From the NCBI GenBank assembly GCA_002633005.1, contig NMRA01000762.1:38314-102313 (forward strand): a stretch of DNA of 64,000 nt, read 5' to 3'. Source of the stretch: Phoronis australis. Taxonomy: Eukaryota > Phoronida > Phoronidae. How positions within the stretch are numbered: position 1 is the stretch's first letter; every line of letters starts with the position of its first letter. Position numbers and translations under genes: made by a program. This document shows, piece by piece, positions 1 to 11,222 of this stretch. The notes under the pieces were generated by a model. The model had not been told where the DNA came from, did not search any database, and saw only the letters and a list, made by a program, of their open reading frames with translations.

Positions 1-41
1 GCGCATGAACAAGATTAAGAACAACAGAACTCAGATCCTAC

Positions 42-2469
42 CAAGATAGGGTCTCTGATGAAAAAGATGGGTGTATTGTTTCCAACGAGGTCCCAGTTAC
101 CGTCCTCCGTGTAAAATTTGATGGCAAACCCGCGTGGATCTCTGGCTGTGTCCGCTGAACCTTTCTCACCACCTGTAGAGACACAGCAACATACGTATTT
201 GCACTAACCACACACAATTGAAACAATTATGCAAAAATATCAGTCTAGTCGTTTGATCAACTTGCTAGAGATATTTCTCCTACATTGTGAAAAAGAATGA
301 TAATTTCTACTGAGAAATTGAGAGTGTCAGCTAGAATTTCTGATTAAGCCGCTGATAGATTTTAACAATCTCTTCGGGTCATCTTCACAATTAAGTCACT
401 TACCGACAGTTGAGAAACGTATCACCAGAGGCGTTCTTTTCCCCACGTGTTGGAACAAGACAGCCTTAGAGTACTTTGTGATATCATGCGTGACCTCTAA
501 GTAACCAAAGGCACCTGGTGGAATGTGAAATTAGCAATTTTATGAACTGATAACAAAAACGTGAGTCGCATTAGCATTTTAATGCTCTAAACAAATTTGA
601 TATTTCAAATAAGATCACAAACTTGCCTTTGATCTTGTCTTGTGTCAGAACAGTATGAAACCATTTAGATAAAGTTTAACTAAAATTCACTGAAACAACC
701 ATAAGAATGATTAATTAACTCATTTATCACAAAGTAAATAAACACTTAAAACTCATAAGACGATTCCATTTTTTACACACACATAATATCCTAGATACAA
801 TAAGGATTTTATTACAAAATAATGTCATGCAATAAGTACACATATCAAAGTGGGCAAAAAAGCCTATGTTGCCGTGAGTCCTTTAATCAAAAATGTCAAG
901 TACTCATCAGTCAAGCAAACTAATCTCATCATAAAGATAACACTGAACCTACTTGACTGTAAATGATGTTGGACCGTCACAGACACTATAAGCTATTTTA
1001 AATTCAATTTGAAAAGACATCAGAGGGGGCCCGAATTCCCCCTACTCAACATTTTGTGTTGCTGCAGTGAAAGACTAATGTGCCCCCTATGCCTGAATCT
1101 GGTGACAGACCCCTTGAGACCACATTTCTGCATCCACTTTGGCGGTGCATATCACCGATTCAGAAAAGAATAAATAACTCCCCTCTTTTTACAGACGTAG
1201 AAAAACTCATTGCGTGATTAAGAGATTTCAAAAGGTTATGTCATTAAAACACTTCTGAGCCAAGTTGGACACACACAGCCTCCATATGCCAAGCCTCACT
1301 GTTTGTAAATGTTATTATGTCAATTGCAAGGAATTGAATAACAGCGCAGTATCAGTTAGACTAGTACCATTACAGATGCGCAGCATTACGGGTAAATACG
1401 ACAAATTTTGCTTATGTGGTTACATATGATATGAATCCCTATAATTTGAGAATCAGTCACTCCCACTGACTAACAGGCATTATTTAGTGGGAGTAAATGG
1501 TTCTCAAATCACTTTGATGTAAGGAACCCACCTCTGACCACCGCTTGTGTGATCGCATGTATTTCCCTTGATACATGGCGATATCTCATAAAGTCTTGTG
1601 TGTGATCTTGCATTTTCATGAGTTTCTCGGATCTACGGAACGCAGGCCACATTTGATTTGTGGTATTTTGGGACATGGTTATTTGTGTAACTGATCAGAC
1701 TACTGTCAAATACCTGCGCCTTTAGCATGCACCACGCGTTCTGGGATTCGTTCACGACCAAAGTGAGCCATTTCATCAGTATACACAAAGTCTGAGAGGA
1801 GCATAGGACCCCTTGGACCGGCTGTGAGCGAAGCATTCTTGTTTCCTATTGGCTGGCCCGTTGACGTCGTCATACGTCCAGCCTCCTGTAGAAAATCATG
1901 TTGTCACCTTTCATAGATTGCCACGTGATGGTCACAAAGGAATATATACTACTTCAGTTTAGCAACATTTTTGCATTGCCACACAAACAGATTTACAAAG
2001 AAAATGTTCCGAATAATGAATCATGAATAAACTGTACCTTGAACTTTGGACCGTCCAGATCACACTGTGTTTTATAACAATCCAGGCAAACATGAATACA
2101 AGGCTCATACTTAACATTTCCTTTGGAGACAAAGACAAATCAGATGAAGAATTTAACCCTATCATCACAATGTGTGGTTTCATTTCACGTAATGTGATAT
2201 TGTTCAAATTCAACGACAGTCGATCAAAGTCATCTGTCATCTGTGTCCTCAAGTCAAAGATAACGACAGGCATCCTACCTAAGTAAGTCAAGACACAGTG
2301 CTTGCCCAGGTCAACGAAAAGCCTGCGATGGGACTGGGTCAGAAGTCTTGCAAACACAAAGGAAATCCAGCAGTAGTTCTGAAGATACACTTTTAAAGCA
2401 TAAAATACTTACAGCATTTTTTCGCTTGAACTCATTCAACTGCTCCGCAGCTTTGTCCCGACCAGACAT
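42..2469 (-). CDS. CAT: Catalase, N-terminal four exons (partial at window edge)
   Basis: Haem catalase, which breaks hydrogen peroxide down to water and oxygen, normally in peroxisomes. Coding exons on the minus strand: 2413-2469, 1714-1885, 404-514 and 42-172, 157 codons in all; each junction is GT-AG and the phases agree (0, 1, 1, 0). The protein starts [14 protein letters not shown]. Family blocks are read directly: [91 protein letters not shown]. The distal haem histidine is His72 (human His75) and the catalytic asparagine is Asn145 (human Asn148). No stop or frameshift interrupts these exons, so the gene looks functional. About 370 further residues, including the proximal haem tyrosine and the C-terminal targeting signal, must lie left of position 1. 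The nearest gene, the neurotrophin, is divergent and about 8.7 kb away. Identity is close to certain; exact exon ends are inferred from splice consensus. Confidence 0.97.
1444..1509. repeat. Inverted repeat in catalase intron 2
   Basis: The two arms read atttgagaatcagtcactcc and, ~40 bp later, gggagtaaatggttctcaaat-like sequence in reverse complement (outer 9 bp ATTTGAGAA/TTCTCAAAT and inner ACTCCCACT/AGTGGGAGT match). It could form a stem-loop and is probably a small decayed palindromic element. Confidence 0.55.
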
Positions 2470-3339
2470 TTTGCACAGCGTCACAAAACTGCAACAACAA
2501 CTAATTAGATAGGTCAAGAGGTCAGTGAGCAGATTCGCGCAAAACGATGAAGGTTGACTTTGGTTGGTTGTTCAATTAATTTCCGTGGCTTTCCAGTAGA
2601 GGGCAATGCTGCTTGGCACCTGTTTACGTAAGTGTCAAATGCTGCTGGCCTCGCGCTGTGGTTGTATGGGGGTAGACAAAACTTGTTATAGCCTTGGCAG
2701 GCAGTTTGCCTAGGAGAAGAAAAACTCTGATTTAAAACCAGGAGCAGAGGATGCTCCTAAGCAATGGACAGCAGATTCTCTACGAGAAGGAAACTCGGAT
2801 AAAAAACCAATGCCGAAGTTGGCCTACACTCATCGGACGCGAAATCAGTGCAATTAACTCGCATACTAAACGTCATCATCATGGTCAATATCACAACAGA
2901 TTTAATCATTTGGCGAACAAGAAGAAGAAGAAGGAGAAGAAGAAGAATACCGCTCGGAAGAATGCATCACAAACTCTACCGAAAATCTACCGTTGAAAAT
3001 CAGAAAAAAACACTTAAGAAAAACTATAGTTTCAAGCAGATGCATGCTAACTTACTTGTCTTCTCATTACTATATACAGTCATCACCTTATAACCAGGGC
3101 TAAAATGAGAAAATTACTGTTGAGTGAGCTGGTAAATTTACAGTGAATTTTGCCGGCAAAGATGAGAGATTTTTTTACTATTCAGTGGAAAATTTTTACC
3201 TCGTTTTTTGAAAACGCAAAGTCACTCAAACGCGCTAATTTATGTTTCTTCAACTCTTACCGTAAAAACTTCCCTCTTTTATCTAATGTATATAAATTTT
3301 AAAAAAGCATGGTGTCGGTGCCGGCCCTGTGGAAACAAG
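2470..3339. other. Region upstream of catalase, no gene seen
   Basis: This contains the catalase 5' flank and presumably its promoter; I see no convincing TATA or initiator. An AAG/AGA-rich simple repeat lies at about 2918-2947. Short ORFs across it overlap in several frames and resemble no family I know. Confidence 0.5.
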
Positions 3340-4120
3340 AGGAGAACGGCTTACGAAGCCTTCTTAAACTTTCCAAAATAATCCCAAGGAGTTTTGGAAA
3401 CTAATTAAAAGTGAACACCTTGCAGAAACTTCTCTTAGTTCAAGAGCTTACTAAATAAAAATGGTTTCTTTGTTTTTGAGAGGTAATTGGCAGCACTAGA
3501 TCATTTCTGCAACGAGTTGGCTAACAATTACCCATCTCATCTTTAACTACCGGAAATATGTGAGACCAGCCAATGGCAAGGCTGGGGTTATGATGAGGTG
3601 ATGTTGAAATGCTTAAGTGCTCTAAAACATCGCAGAATTTGCGTACACTATGCCTATTTTGGATTAAAGGTGTTATTCCAAAACTGCCATGTGACGCAGT
3701 GTTTCATGTTTTGCACAAACGAGTTAAAAATCAACGGTGAAAATAATTACGGAGGCATTTCCCTGCTGTCTGCTTTCGGAAAACTTTCTTCTAGTCTTAA
3801 ATATTCGGCTTTATCCTTTGAGCTGAAAATAACGGTAATTTTGCTTCAAGCTGTTAGAAAGGGATATTCGACGATAGACTCGCTGTTTTCCCTTCAAACT
3901 GTGTCCCATAGATATTTGAGTATAGTTTTTATTGCGCGTTTATTGGCTTCTCCAAAGCATTCGATAGTATTCCTCATAATTTTGCATAGATCAGTTTGAA
4001 ATAAAATGATGCTGACGGAAAAACTTTCAGCATGCTTTATTCAATGTATGACATGAAAGAAGTGGCCACACAAATACTCTTCATGAAAATAGGTTAGGTT
4101 ACGTAAGTCATGTAATTTGG
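3340..4120 (+). pseudogene. Degenerate non-LTR retrotransposon reverse transcriptase
   Basis: A LINE-type reverse transcriptase remnant. The frame at 3598-3999 contains NYGGISLLSAFGKL followed by RKGYSTIDSLFSLQT, which correspond to the N-terminal reverse-transcriptase blocks of CR1/Jockey-like non-LTR elements. A frameshift near 3940 moves the next block, GFSKAFDSIPHNFA (catalytic motif A with its first aspartate), into another frame at 3942-3986. Upstream, around 3370-3410, NPKEFWKLIKSEH-like sequence fits the usual pre-RT linker, and 4030-4100 continues with a SMYDMKEVATQILFMK-like stretch. The YADD block and the endonuclease were not found. Several frameshifts make this dead. The clade assignment is uncertain; the reverse-transcriptase identity is fairly firm. 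Confidence 0.78.
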
Positions 4121-5129
4121 GCTGTGTGGAAGACAAAGACCACCTTCTGTTAGTGTCCAGTGCGTAACAAGATCTTCGAGTACGATATTTCAATGGTTGT
4201 CACATTATTTAAATTTGAATTTCTCATGAGAACTCTAGACATCACATTTCTAATATTTGTCCACCATGCGCTCAAGCGTCACAATTTACAGTCTTGTATT
4301 TATTATACTTAAGGTTACTGACTATACCAATAGATATGAACTCCAATAAATCATATTAAAAACATTCAGGAGATTTTTTTAAAAGGAATGCGTAGGAATT
4401 TTCAGACCATATCGATTTTCAAGAAAAAGAAACAGTCGAACTCCTCGGTAAGATGATCAAACCGTAACATGTGTGTGGCTTGCGCTTTTGGCGACAACTC
4501 TTTGAGCGTCTTGATAGCGTAAATACAGTGGTCTCATGCATATGTAAAATTGGTCAGTTTCGTAACTCGTTAGCAGCGGACTTATCTTTTCCAAACCGTT
4601 CTAATTTTATGTCTGCTTTCATTTTGGAAACAGATACTCCGTGCTTCTGAATCGAGAAATCGCTTATAATGCATGGAAGTTAGCTACAGGAAGATTCACC
4701 TTCGTTACGACAAAACAGCGAGGCGATTCTGTCTACGTCATCAAAACCAAGTTGGCGTTGTGCTCTTGTTTAAAAGAAGAAAAAATAAAGGTTTCCAGTT
4801 AACATTTTTGCTCTTTAGTTTCTTTCAAGCAGTGAGTAAAAACAACATTCCAAATCACAAGCCGGTGTGTCCGGGAAACTAAATCGCAAGCTGGTCGAAC
4901 AGAGATTGGTAGATTGGTCCACCCATTCTTCACTTCTGATAATAAAGATAAAGAAAAGCATTTATCGGTAACCGTCTGATGTGCACACGTTGCACGATAT
5001 CCTTGCGACCTGTACTGTTATATCCAAGAAAGACGCAACAAAGGAAAACAGTTGCGACACTTTTCGGATGGATGTCGCAATTAAATTAAACAATGCCTTG
5101 CAAGCTCCATACGACGTCATTTGGCATGC
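4121..5129. other. Intergenic, nothing recognised
   Basis: A+T-rich sequence with short ORFs only; no exon with family resemblance and no clear repeat structure seen. Confidence 0.4.
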
Positions 5130-5395
5130 GCGCACACGGAGGAGGGGGGGGGGATGGGGCTCGGGAGGTTCGAACGAGCCCACCATTTGGCGAAGTGGGT
5201 TAAAAGAGAAACAAAAGTCCGAGAAAATGAGACAAAAGTCCACTAAAAAGGCGCAGACGCACAGTTAATGTGGTACCCCGTTTTATTTAGTCCTCCCGCT
5301 TTTTGATTTTTTGTTAGCAAAAGGTCCACTTTGTCAGAAATTCGAGCGCCCCCAGATTGAAGGCTGCGTGAGCGCATGTTTGGCATTTCAGAATA
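5130..5395 (+). repeat. Dispersed repeat family A, copy 1
   Basis: This ~260-bp unit contains caaaagtccgagaaaatgag, then ~100 bp later a T-rich stretch, aaaaggtccac and a GC-rich tail attgaaggctg. It recurs in the same orientation at about 50470-50700, inverted at about 16566-16830, and as a fragment at about 54990-55045. It begins beside a G-run (5145-5153). No coding potential; probably a non-autonomous mobile element. Confidence 0.65.
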
Positions 5396-6340
5396 ATGCC
5401 ATTAAAGGGTTGTTAACTATATAACGCAACTGCATTTTAAAGTAAAATGTCGCTCGTGGGTAACTTTCACTGTGACTGTCGTACACCGTATAAGCGCATA
5501 CCTAGGCCAACACGACTGTATGTATCTGCACCTATATATGCAATTAGGCACGGGCACCTACATGCAAACAGCTCAGAAATTCAGGACACTCATAGCAGTT
5601 CTGTGAAGCCTAACTTATTATTTTCTATTTAACATAAACAAATTACTATGAACACTTGTGGCAAAGGTATACGCAATCATTTGAAGAAAGCACAATGCTG
5701 AACAGTCTAAGGCAACTTTCTGATGTCTGCTTATGAAACCGGCCGGACTAACCCCGGGTTTCTCAACCTGAACCTCCGCAGTGACCACACGAAGCAACGG
5801 TTTAACTCTCCGTGGATCTCTTAAAATCCGCCACTCCAAGTGGCAAAGCTCACCCCACCAAGCAATGACCTCTTGGACTTTATTAATTAAAGACAGCCAC
5901 ATTTTCCACCCGGTAGGCTAATAAGGAGTTTGAACAGGATTAGGTAATAGATGCGCGCGCTTGTTTTAATTGTTATTGGGAAGTTTGTTACGAGAAACAA
6001 CAGGTCATATTAAAGCTACATTTTCCAAGAGCTCTAGTTAGCTATAGGACGTTGTATATTTCATGAAACTGGAGGAACAGTTCTCAACAGAGAAGTAGAA
6101 CAAAGACGCGTGTCAGTATTGTACTATCCTCTGTGGACTCTACCAGTGTTTATGGTCTATCATGTTATACTCTATGTTTAAACCATGTTTCTGTACTAGA
6201 GAACTCTCTCCCTCTTTTTCCGGTCTGAGCCATATTGGAATAAACCACTGTTCCTAGTCAATCTGCGTTTATCTAGGGTATACTATAACCATCCATAATA
6301 TAACACTCGGAGAGCAATGAGTTGATCACGTACTTAAAGC
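5396..6340. other. Intergenic, no gene seen
   Basis: No supported exon. A stretch at about 6112-6305 starts TGTCAG, ends TATAACA and has an internal AATAAA at about 6238, which would suit a solo LTR, but I see no matching target duplication or second copy. Confidence 0.35.
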
Positions 6341-6600
6341 TACACTTCGCCCTGTTTAACCGAATGAAAACGGAAATCGAATGAGGTCTCTTTCTCCTAA
6401 AAATTAGACTCGTAATACTCCTTACCACGATAGAATTCTATTTTCATTACCAACTCAAGATCCTGCCAATAGTTTTGTATGGGCTCAATTTTGTAATTCG
6501 CAATTTAGGGGTTGGCCAACTTCAATAAAATTTGAAGCGTTTTCTCGAGTCGCGGATGGTTTATATTTTCTTGTTGGTATCTGAAATGGAATCCTGTCAC
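6341..6600. repeat. Dispersed repeat family E, copy 1
   Basis: Shares ttcgccctgttta followed by aaaacggaaatcgaat with 7586-7715, and caataaaatttgaagcgtttt with about 15400-15435 (caataaactctgaagcgtttt there). Diverged, non-coding, likely an old mobile element. Confidence 0.5.
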
Positions 6601-7585
6601 GCAAAGCATACTATGTGACTGGTTTTACGAGAGTAGAAAGCCTAATTCCATTTTCGATTTAAGTCAACCAAACAAGCCGGGGGAACCACCTCCTCGCTCC
6701 CTGTCTCAATACTCTGCATCTCTCCAAACAGTTGTCCCTAAGATTTATTATTTACACGCGTACAAAATAAAATTGCTAGAGCTTTCCTCACTTATCCTTC
6801 ACTGAGGCTGTAATTCTCCGTTTTATTCGATCGTGTTTAGTAGAAATCACCAACCATATCCTTGGAATTAGTCTCAAACGAGTTTCATTGCAAGACATTA
6901 GCTTTGTGCTAACTCCGTCTGTATATATACAGCTCTCCTGCCTTGAGTCCAAGTGGTCTACTCCATTAACACTTCATACCTCTTGCTAATGGGTCTTACC
7001 GCACGCCCTGCAATTAAGCACTTCAACAGAACAACGCATAGTGTTCAATAATTTTTTACGTTGACCTCAACGACACGTTTCAGGGCACTAAGAATAACAA
7101 TTATGTTCGTCTTGACACGGAAGTCGACTGTGTTCAACAAGGTGTCAATAATACGATTGTAATGTAACTGGACCACAAGTAAAATACAGCACATGGCGCC
7201 AATAAAAAACGGAGCATCCTGACATTTATTCGTAAGCCAACACATGTCATCTAATTATTGATATCCGAACACAGGTAGTTCCAGATGTAATTCAGTTGGA
7301 AAAAGGCATAACATTATCTTGTAATATCGGGCATCAAACAATGTTGAGTGATTATTTCATTTTTTCTGCCTCCCTCACTCGTAAATTGTCTATAAACTAT
7401 TTTTGAGCGGGCTCATAAAATGTCGATTTCTTCGACTATGTTGTTTGTCATTTCTTGGTGAGCCGCGTTTTGGACTAGACGGTCGTGCCACCTAGTGGCA
7501 GTCATATTGTAACAAAATGTATCAAGCAGCCACAAGGGATTCACCCGTGCGCGTTCTCATTCTGTGCTATTACCACTATAGAGTA

Positions 7586-7715
7586 CCCTTTCCTGCATTT
7601 CGCCTTGTTTAGTTGGCTAAAAACGAAAATCGAATTAAGAATTTTACTCTAAGAACATCGGTCTTACTATATTCATGGCTGTGATAGGATTCTACAACAT
7701 CAAAACCGTCAGCAA
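7586..7715. repeat. Dispersed repeat family E, copy 2
   Basis: Contains atttcgccttgtttag, then aaaacgaaaatcgaat and a ggattctac segment in the same order as the copy at 6341-6600. Only part of the unit is present. Confidence 0.45.
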
Positions 7716-10273
7716 CTCACGCAAACGCTCCAGTCTCTACGACAGTTTTTCAAAGCAAGTCCAAAGTGATGCATGCGGACTCCCGTGAGTACCACGTGTT
7801 CCAAGTCTAAGCCATGAATCACCTACGTTCAATTTGACTGAAGTTAAAGGTGCTTCAAACCAGATTTCTGTCGCGGACGAACCTAACTTTTGATTTAGAC
7901 CGTTTCCCCTTCGTAAAACTGATCCCAGTTTATTCATTTGTCAGATGAAAAGTAGTTCCTGGACGTTGACAGGCCAGACCTGCCACTTTCGTATTCCAGT
8001 TTGAGACCATCCTGGGACGTAAAATGATCACCTTTGACAAAAAACCAGGGTCTTCAAGTAATAACGAACTCTTTTTTATTTGACCGGAAATCACCTTTAA
8101 TCTGAGTAAGGAATAAGTTGAGACCAAATGTACAAAGACGAGATACCTAAATCATAAGTTGACTTTTGACAGAAGGTGCACGTTTGAATATTACACCCAC
8201 CAGATTTTGACTATTTAACGGACAGAGAGTAACACCAACTTTACACATTAATCTTTGAAACAAAGCAATATGCATTGGTCTTTCGCTATTTATTAACAAT
8301 TTGACAGTTGATAAACGTGTGTCAAGTCGATTAGCGTGACTAACGCTTCGGGCGTGTTACTTTTGGAGAGAGAACCCGCACTGGCATCTCGGTTTAGCCA
8401 CTGAAAATATTTTGTCAGTTCTTGACCACATGGTCATAGAAAGTTAAGAACTAAAACAAGACACTTGTTTTGTTATTTAACTTTCTATTGATTCTATTTT
8501 GTGACACAGTGTCAACGGTTTTAGCTGAACGATGCTTTCATCCAGGGGAGTGCTAATTATTCAATAGCAGGTGAATGGAGAAATTTTGGTTAAAATCACC
8601 CAAACATGATTTAGAATCTTAAGTATCCTCGCACTGATGGGCAACGATACTTCCTGGATTCTTAAAAGCTTTCTCAACACTACACATAATGGAATCTAGC
8701 CACCTCCGATGAGGATGATTCTACACCACTTGAAATGACGTGGCTACTTGCCCTGATGGAGAAAAACACTTAAGTCTAAATATTTTTAACTTTTAAAACA
8801 TTTTCGCATAATATTATCTATTATATACTCTTGACTAATCTAACGTAATCTTTAAACTATAACACTTCCACAGTGGCGAGTAAGTCGTCTGGCAATAATA
8901 CGAGAGATGATGTCGAGTTACGTGTCGTACATGTTTGTGACATTATTGCGGGGGAGGTCCTGTTTACGAGACTTGATCAACCATTGGTTGGGAGGCGACG
9001 ACCGGAAGTCGTGGCGGTCGATACATTGCCCGATATAGTAGCTGTCCCGGTGTTGACTATATTTCACAAGTGTGCATTTATCATTAGAATCAATAATAAA
9101 CTGATAAATTGTTTGACGGGAAGAAGGAAACTTGTGTCTCGTCATGCCTAATAGATTTCAACAGTCAATTTCATATCAGGCCAACTGAGAACAATGTTCG
9201 TGTTTTGGCTGAGTTGGGTGATGCTTCGAGTTCAGAAGTAATGCTTGCAAAAAGCAATGCTGTATAGGTAATCGGATTCAGTAAGAAAATGCTCCTCTGT
9301 TATTTTTTTGAAAAATAGCAGTATTTTTCTTTGCAAATCAAACGATACTTTGTCAGATACATCAAATACGCCTGGAAACAATTGGATTTGCGTCAACAAA
9401 TAAAAATGAATCCGTTGCCTGCATTCCAATTACTGTATTTTTCTACAACCAGATGAGACGTCTGATCTGTGGTCTGAAAAAAGTTTCACGTGATGTCTGA
9501 TATACCCTTGCATGGGCGGCGCAGCACAGAGAAAAGCCCCCTATGGTGCGTCGCTCATGTCTTATCGTCCGACCTCTAACGGCAGATCTGACTTCTAGTC
9601 TTAAGAAGGCTACGTTGACCAATAACGTAACTTGTGGTTATAGTCTATGTTCGCCGGTTTTCATGGCTGATCATATACGAGTGCCCAAAATGTTAACATT
9701 TTAATATTTATATTATACTAATTACTCCCAAGGCGGCTTAGTGGACGACTGGTCTGCCTACTCTTCAGACGACCTCCACTTTTTCTCATACGATTGCCAC
9801 ATTGTGAACGCCAATCATGTGCGATCACTACAAGCGACTAACTTAATACACTCTTGCATACTACTACGAAAGGTAGTACAGGTGGCGCTGCCAGAGGGTA
9901 GCGAACAACTAGAACCTAATCACAAGTCGCGTCACTGGAATGAATAGCAAGAAGCTAAGCGGCTTTAAACATCTTCATAGGATTCCGTTTGTTTCTTACC
10001 CCTGGACCCGGGGTCTGAATTTTTGTATTCGATGTCGAAAGAGAAATAATTTTTGAAATTCTCCGTTAAACATTCATCGAGATAAACCATAATGTACAGG
10101 AGCACACATACAGAGTTTGCACAAATGGAGAACGGAAATAGCCAAAGTTTCATTTCGAGTTCAAGGTTAAACTCCGGTCCCTAATTTTTAAAGACTTTTC
10201 TCTGCCATTAATGACAATCACGCTTGTCGTCACTAGGAGCAAATGTTTTCTGAGCTGCATAGAACTCTAAGCT
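7716..10273. other. Intergenic, no gene seen
   Basis: Overlapping short ORFs on both strands (for example 8873-9151) show no family resemblance and no flanking splice pattern I can defend. The only structure noted is the palindrome at 8436-8488. Confidence 0.4.
8436..8488. repeat. 53-bp imperfect palindrome
   Basis: ATAGAAAGTTAA at the left end is exactly reverse-complementary to TTAACTTTCTAT at the right end, with an inner AACAAG/CTTGTT pair. Non-coding stem-loop, possibly a small foldback element. Confidence 0.6.
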
Positions 10274-10477
10274 TGGGGTCCGCTCCTATAAAACTGACTT
10301 ATCTAAGACAAATCTTAAACGGATTTTAAGATAAAACTTAAGTTTTCTAGACAGACTTAAGTTTTTGGCTTATTTTTGGTCTAAGTTTGACGTAACTTGC
10401 CGTTTGTGGAAGTTTCAACGTTTGGAGGTTGCGACAAACTTAGACTGAAGTCGAAAATGGTTTGTTGGAACGTGTCC
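10274..10477 (-). mobile_element. MITE family D, diverged copy
   Basis: The left end ggggtccgctcctataaaac resembles the reverse complement of the right end of the element at 17368-17603; the right end is ttggaacgtgtcc. Internal sequence (gacttatctaagacaaat, then ttttaagataaaacttaa) also matches that copy in opposite orientation. Non-coding. Confidence 0.6.
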
Positions 10478-11222
10478 AACAGCTATATGCTCTATTATAA
10501 ACAATGATTGTGTTAGTTGTGAAAAAATAAACAGTAATAGTTTCACCAGCTGGCACAAAGATGACGAAGTTTTAAATAATTGTTACATAATACATGGGAC
10601 TTTTTTGTTTTAGCGCTGCGGGGACAGCAAATGAACAAAAAGCTGAATTTCACATTTGTTAACAAGTGTGTTTAAAACAAATTGTAATACCAAATTTATT
10701 ATTTTACTGCAAAAATATAAATAAAATGAAGACAAAAGGAAAACCAGCTAATTTTACCACTAGTTCAATGTACACGAAACTTCGGAAGTTCAGTTGTCGA
10801 TTATTTTCTTGGCCTTATCATAGAATGATGGGATTCGGATTTGTACAAAATTAATTTAGACTGAATCCTTAAATTAAAAAATTACAAGTAACATTCAAGC
10901 ATCTACTTAATCTCCGTTTTCGCACGGATTCCTGTTTCCGTCGCGTTTAAATTCTTTACTCGCGGGCGACAATTCATCAGGCGTAAATATGTCAGTTGTT
11001 TTTCAGTGAAAAGTCGCGTAGTAACATGTTTGGACGGAAGATGTCACTAGACTTGCACTCCGAAATGACCAATTGAAATGGACTCCAACTAGAATTAGAA
11101 TTCGCATTAAAATTCGAGTATTTATACTGAAAACTTGTTATCAGGTTTTATTCAAGGGTTTCATTGACTGAAGACAGGGCCGCTCACTCCCTTGCAAAGT
11201 TAGTAAAGAGTAACTGTGTAAA

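Noticed and set aside
1959-2390. 143-codon minus-strand ORF in front of catalase
   Set aside because: It lies wholly in catalase intron 1; exon 1 joins in phase to the clear catalase exon at 1714-1885, and the ORF has no family resemblance.
6112-6305. Solo LTR
   Set aside because: TGT...ACA ends and an AATAAA are suggestive, but no target duplication or second copy was seen.
8873-9151. Overlapping ORFs on both strands
   Set aside because: No resemblance to known proteins and no splice context; neither strand is preferable.
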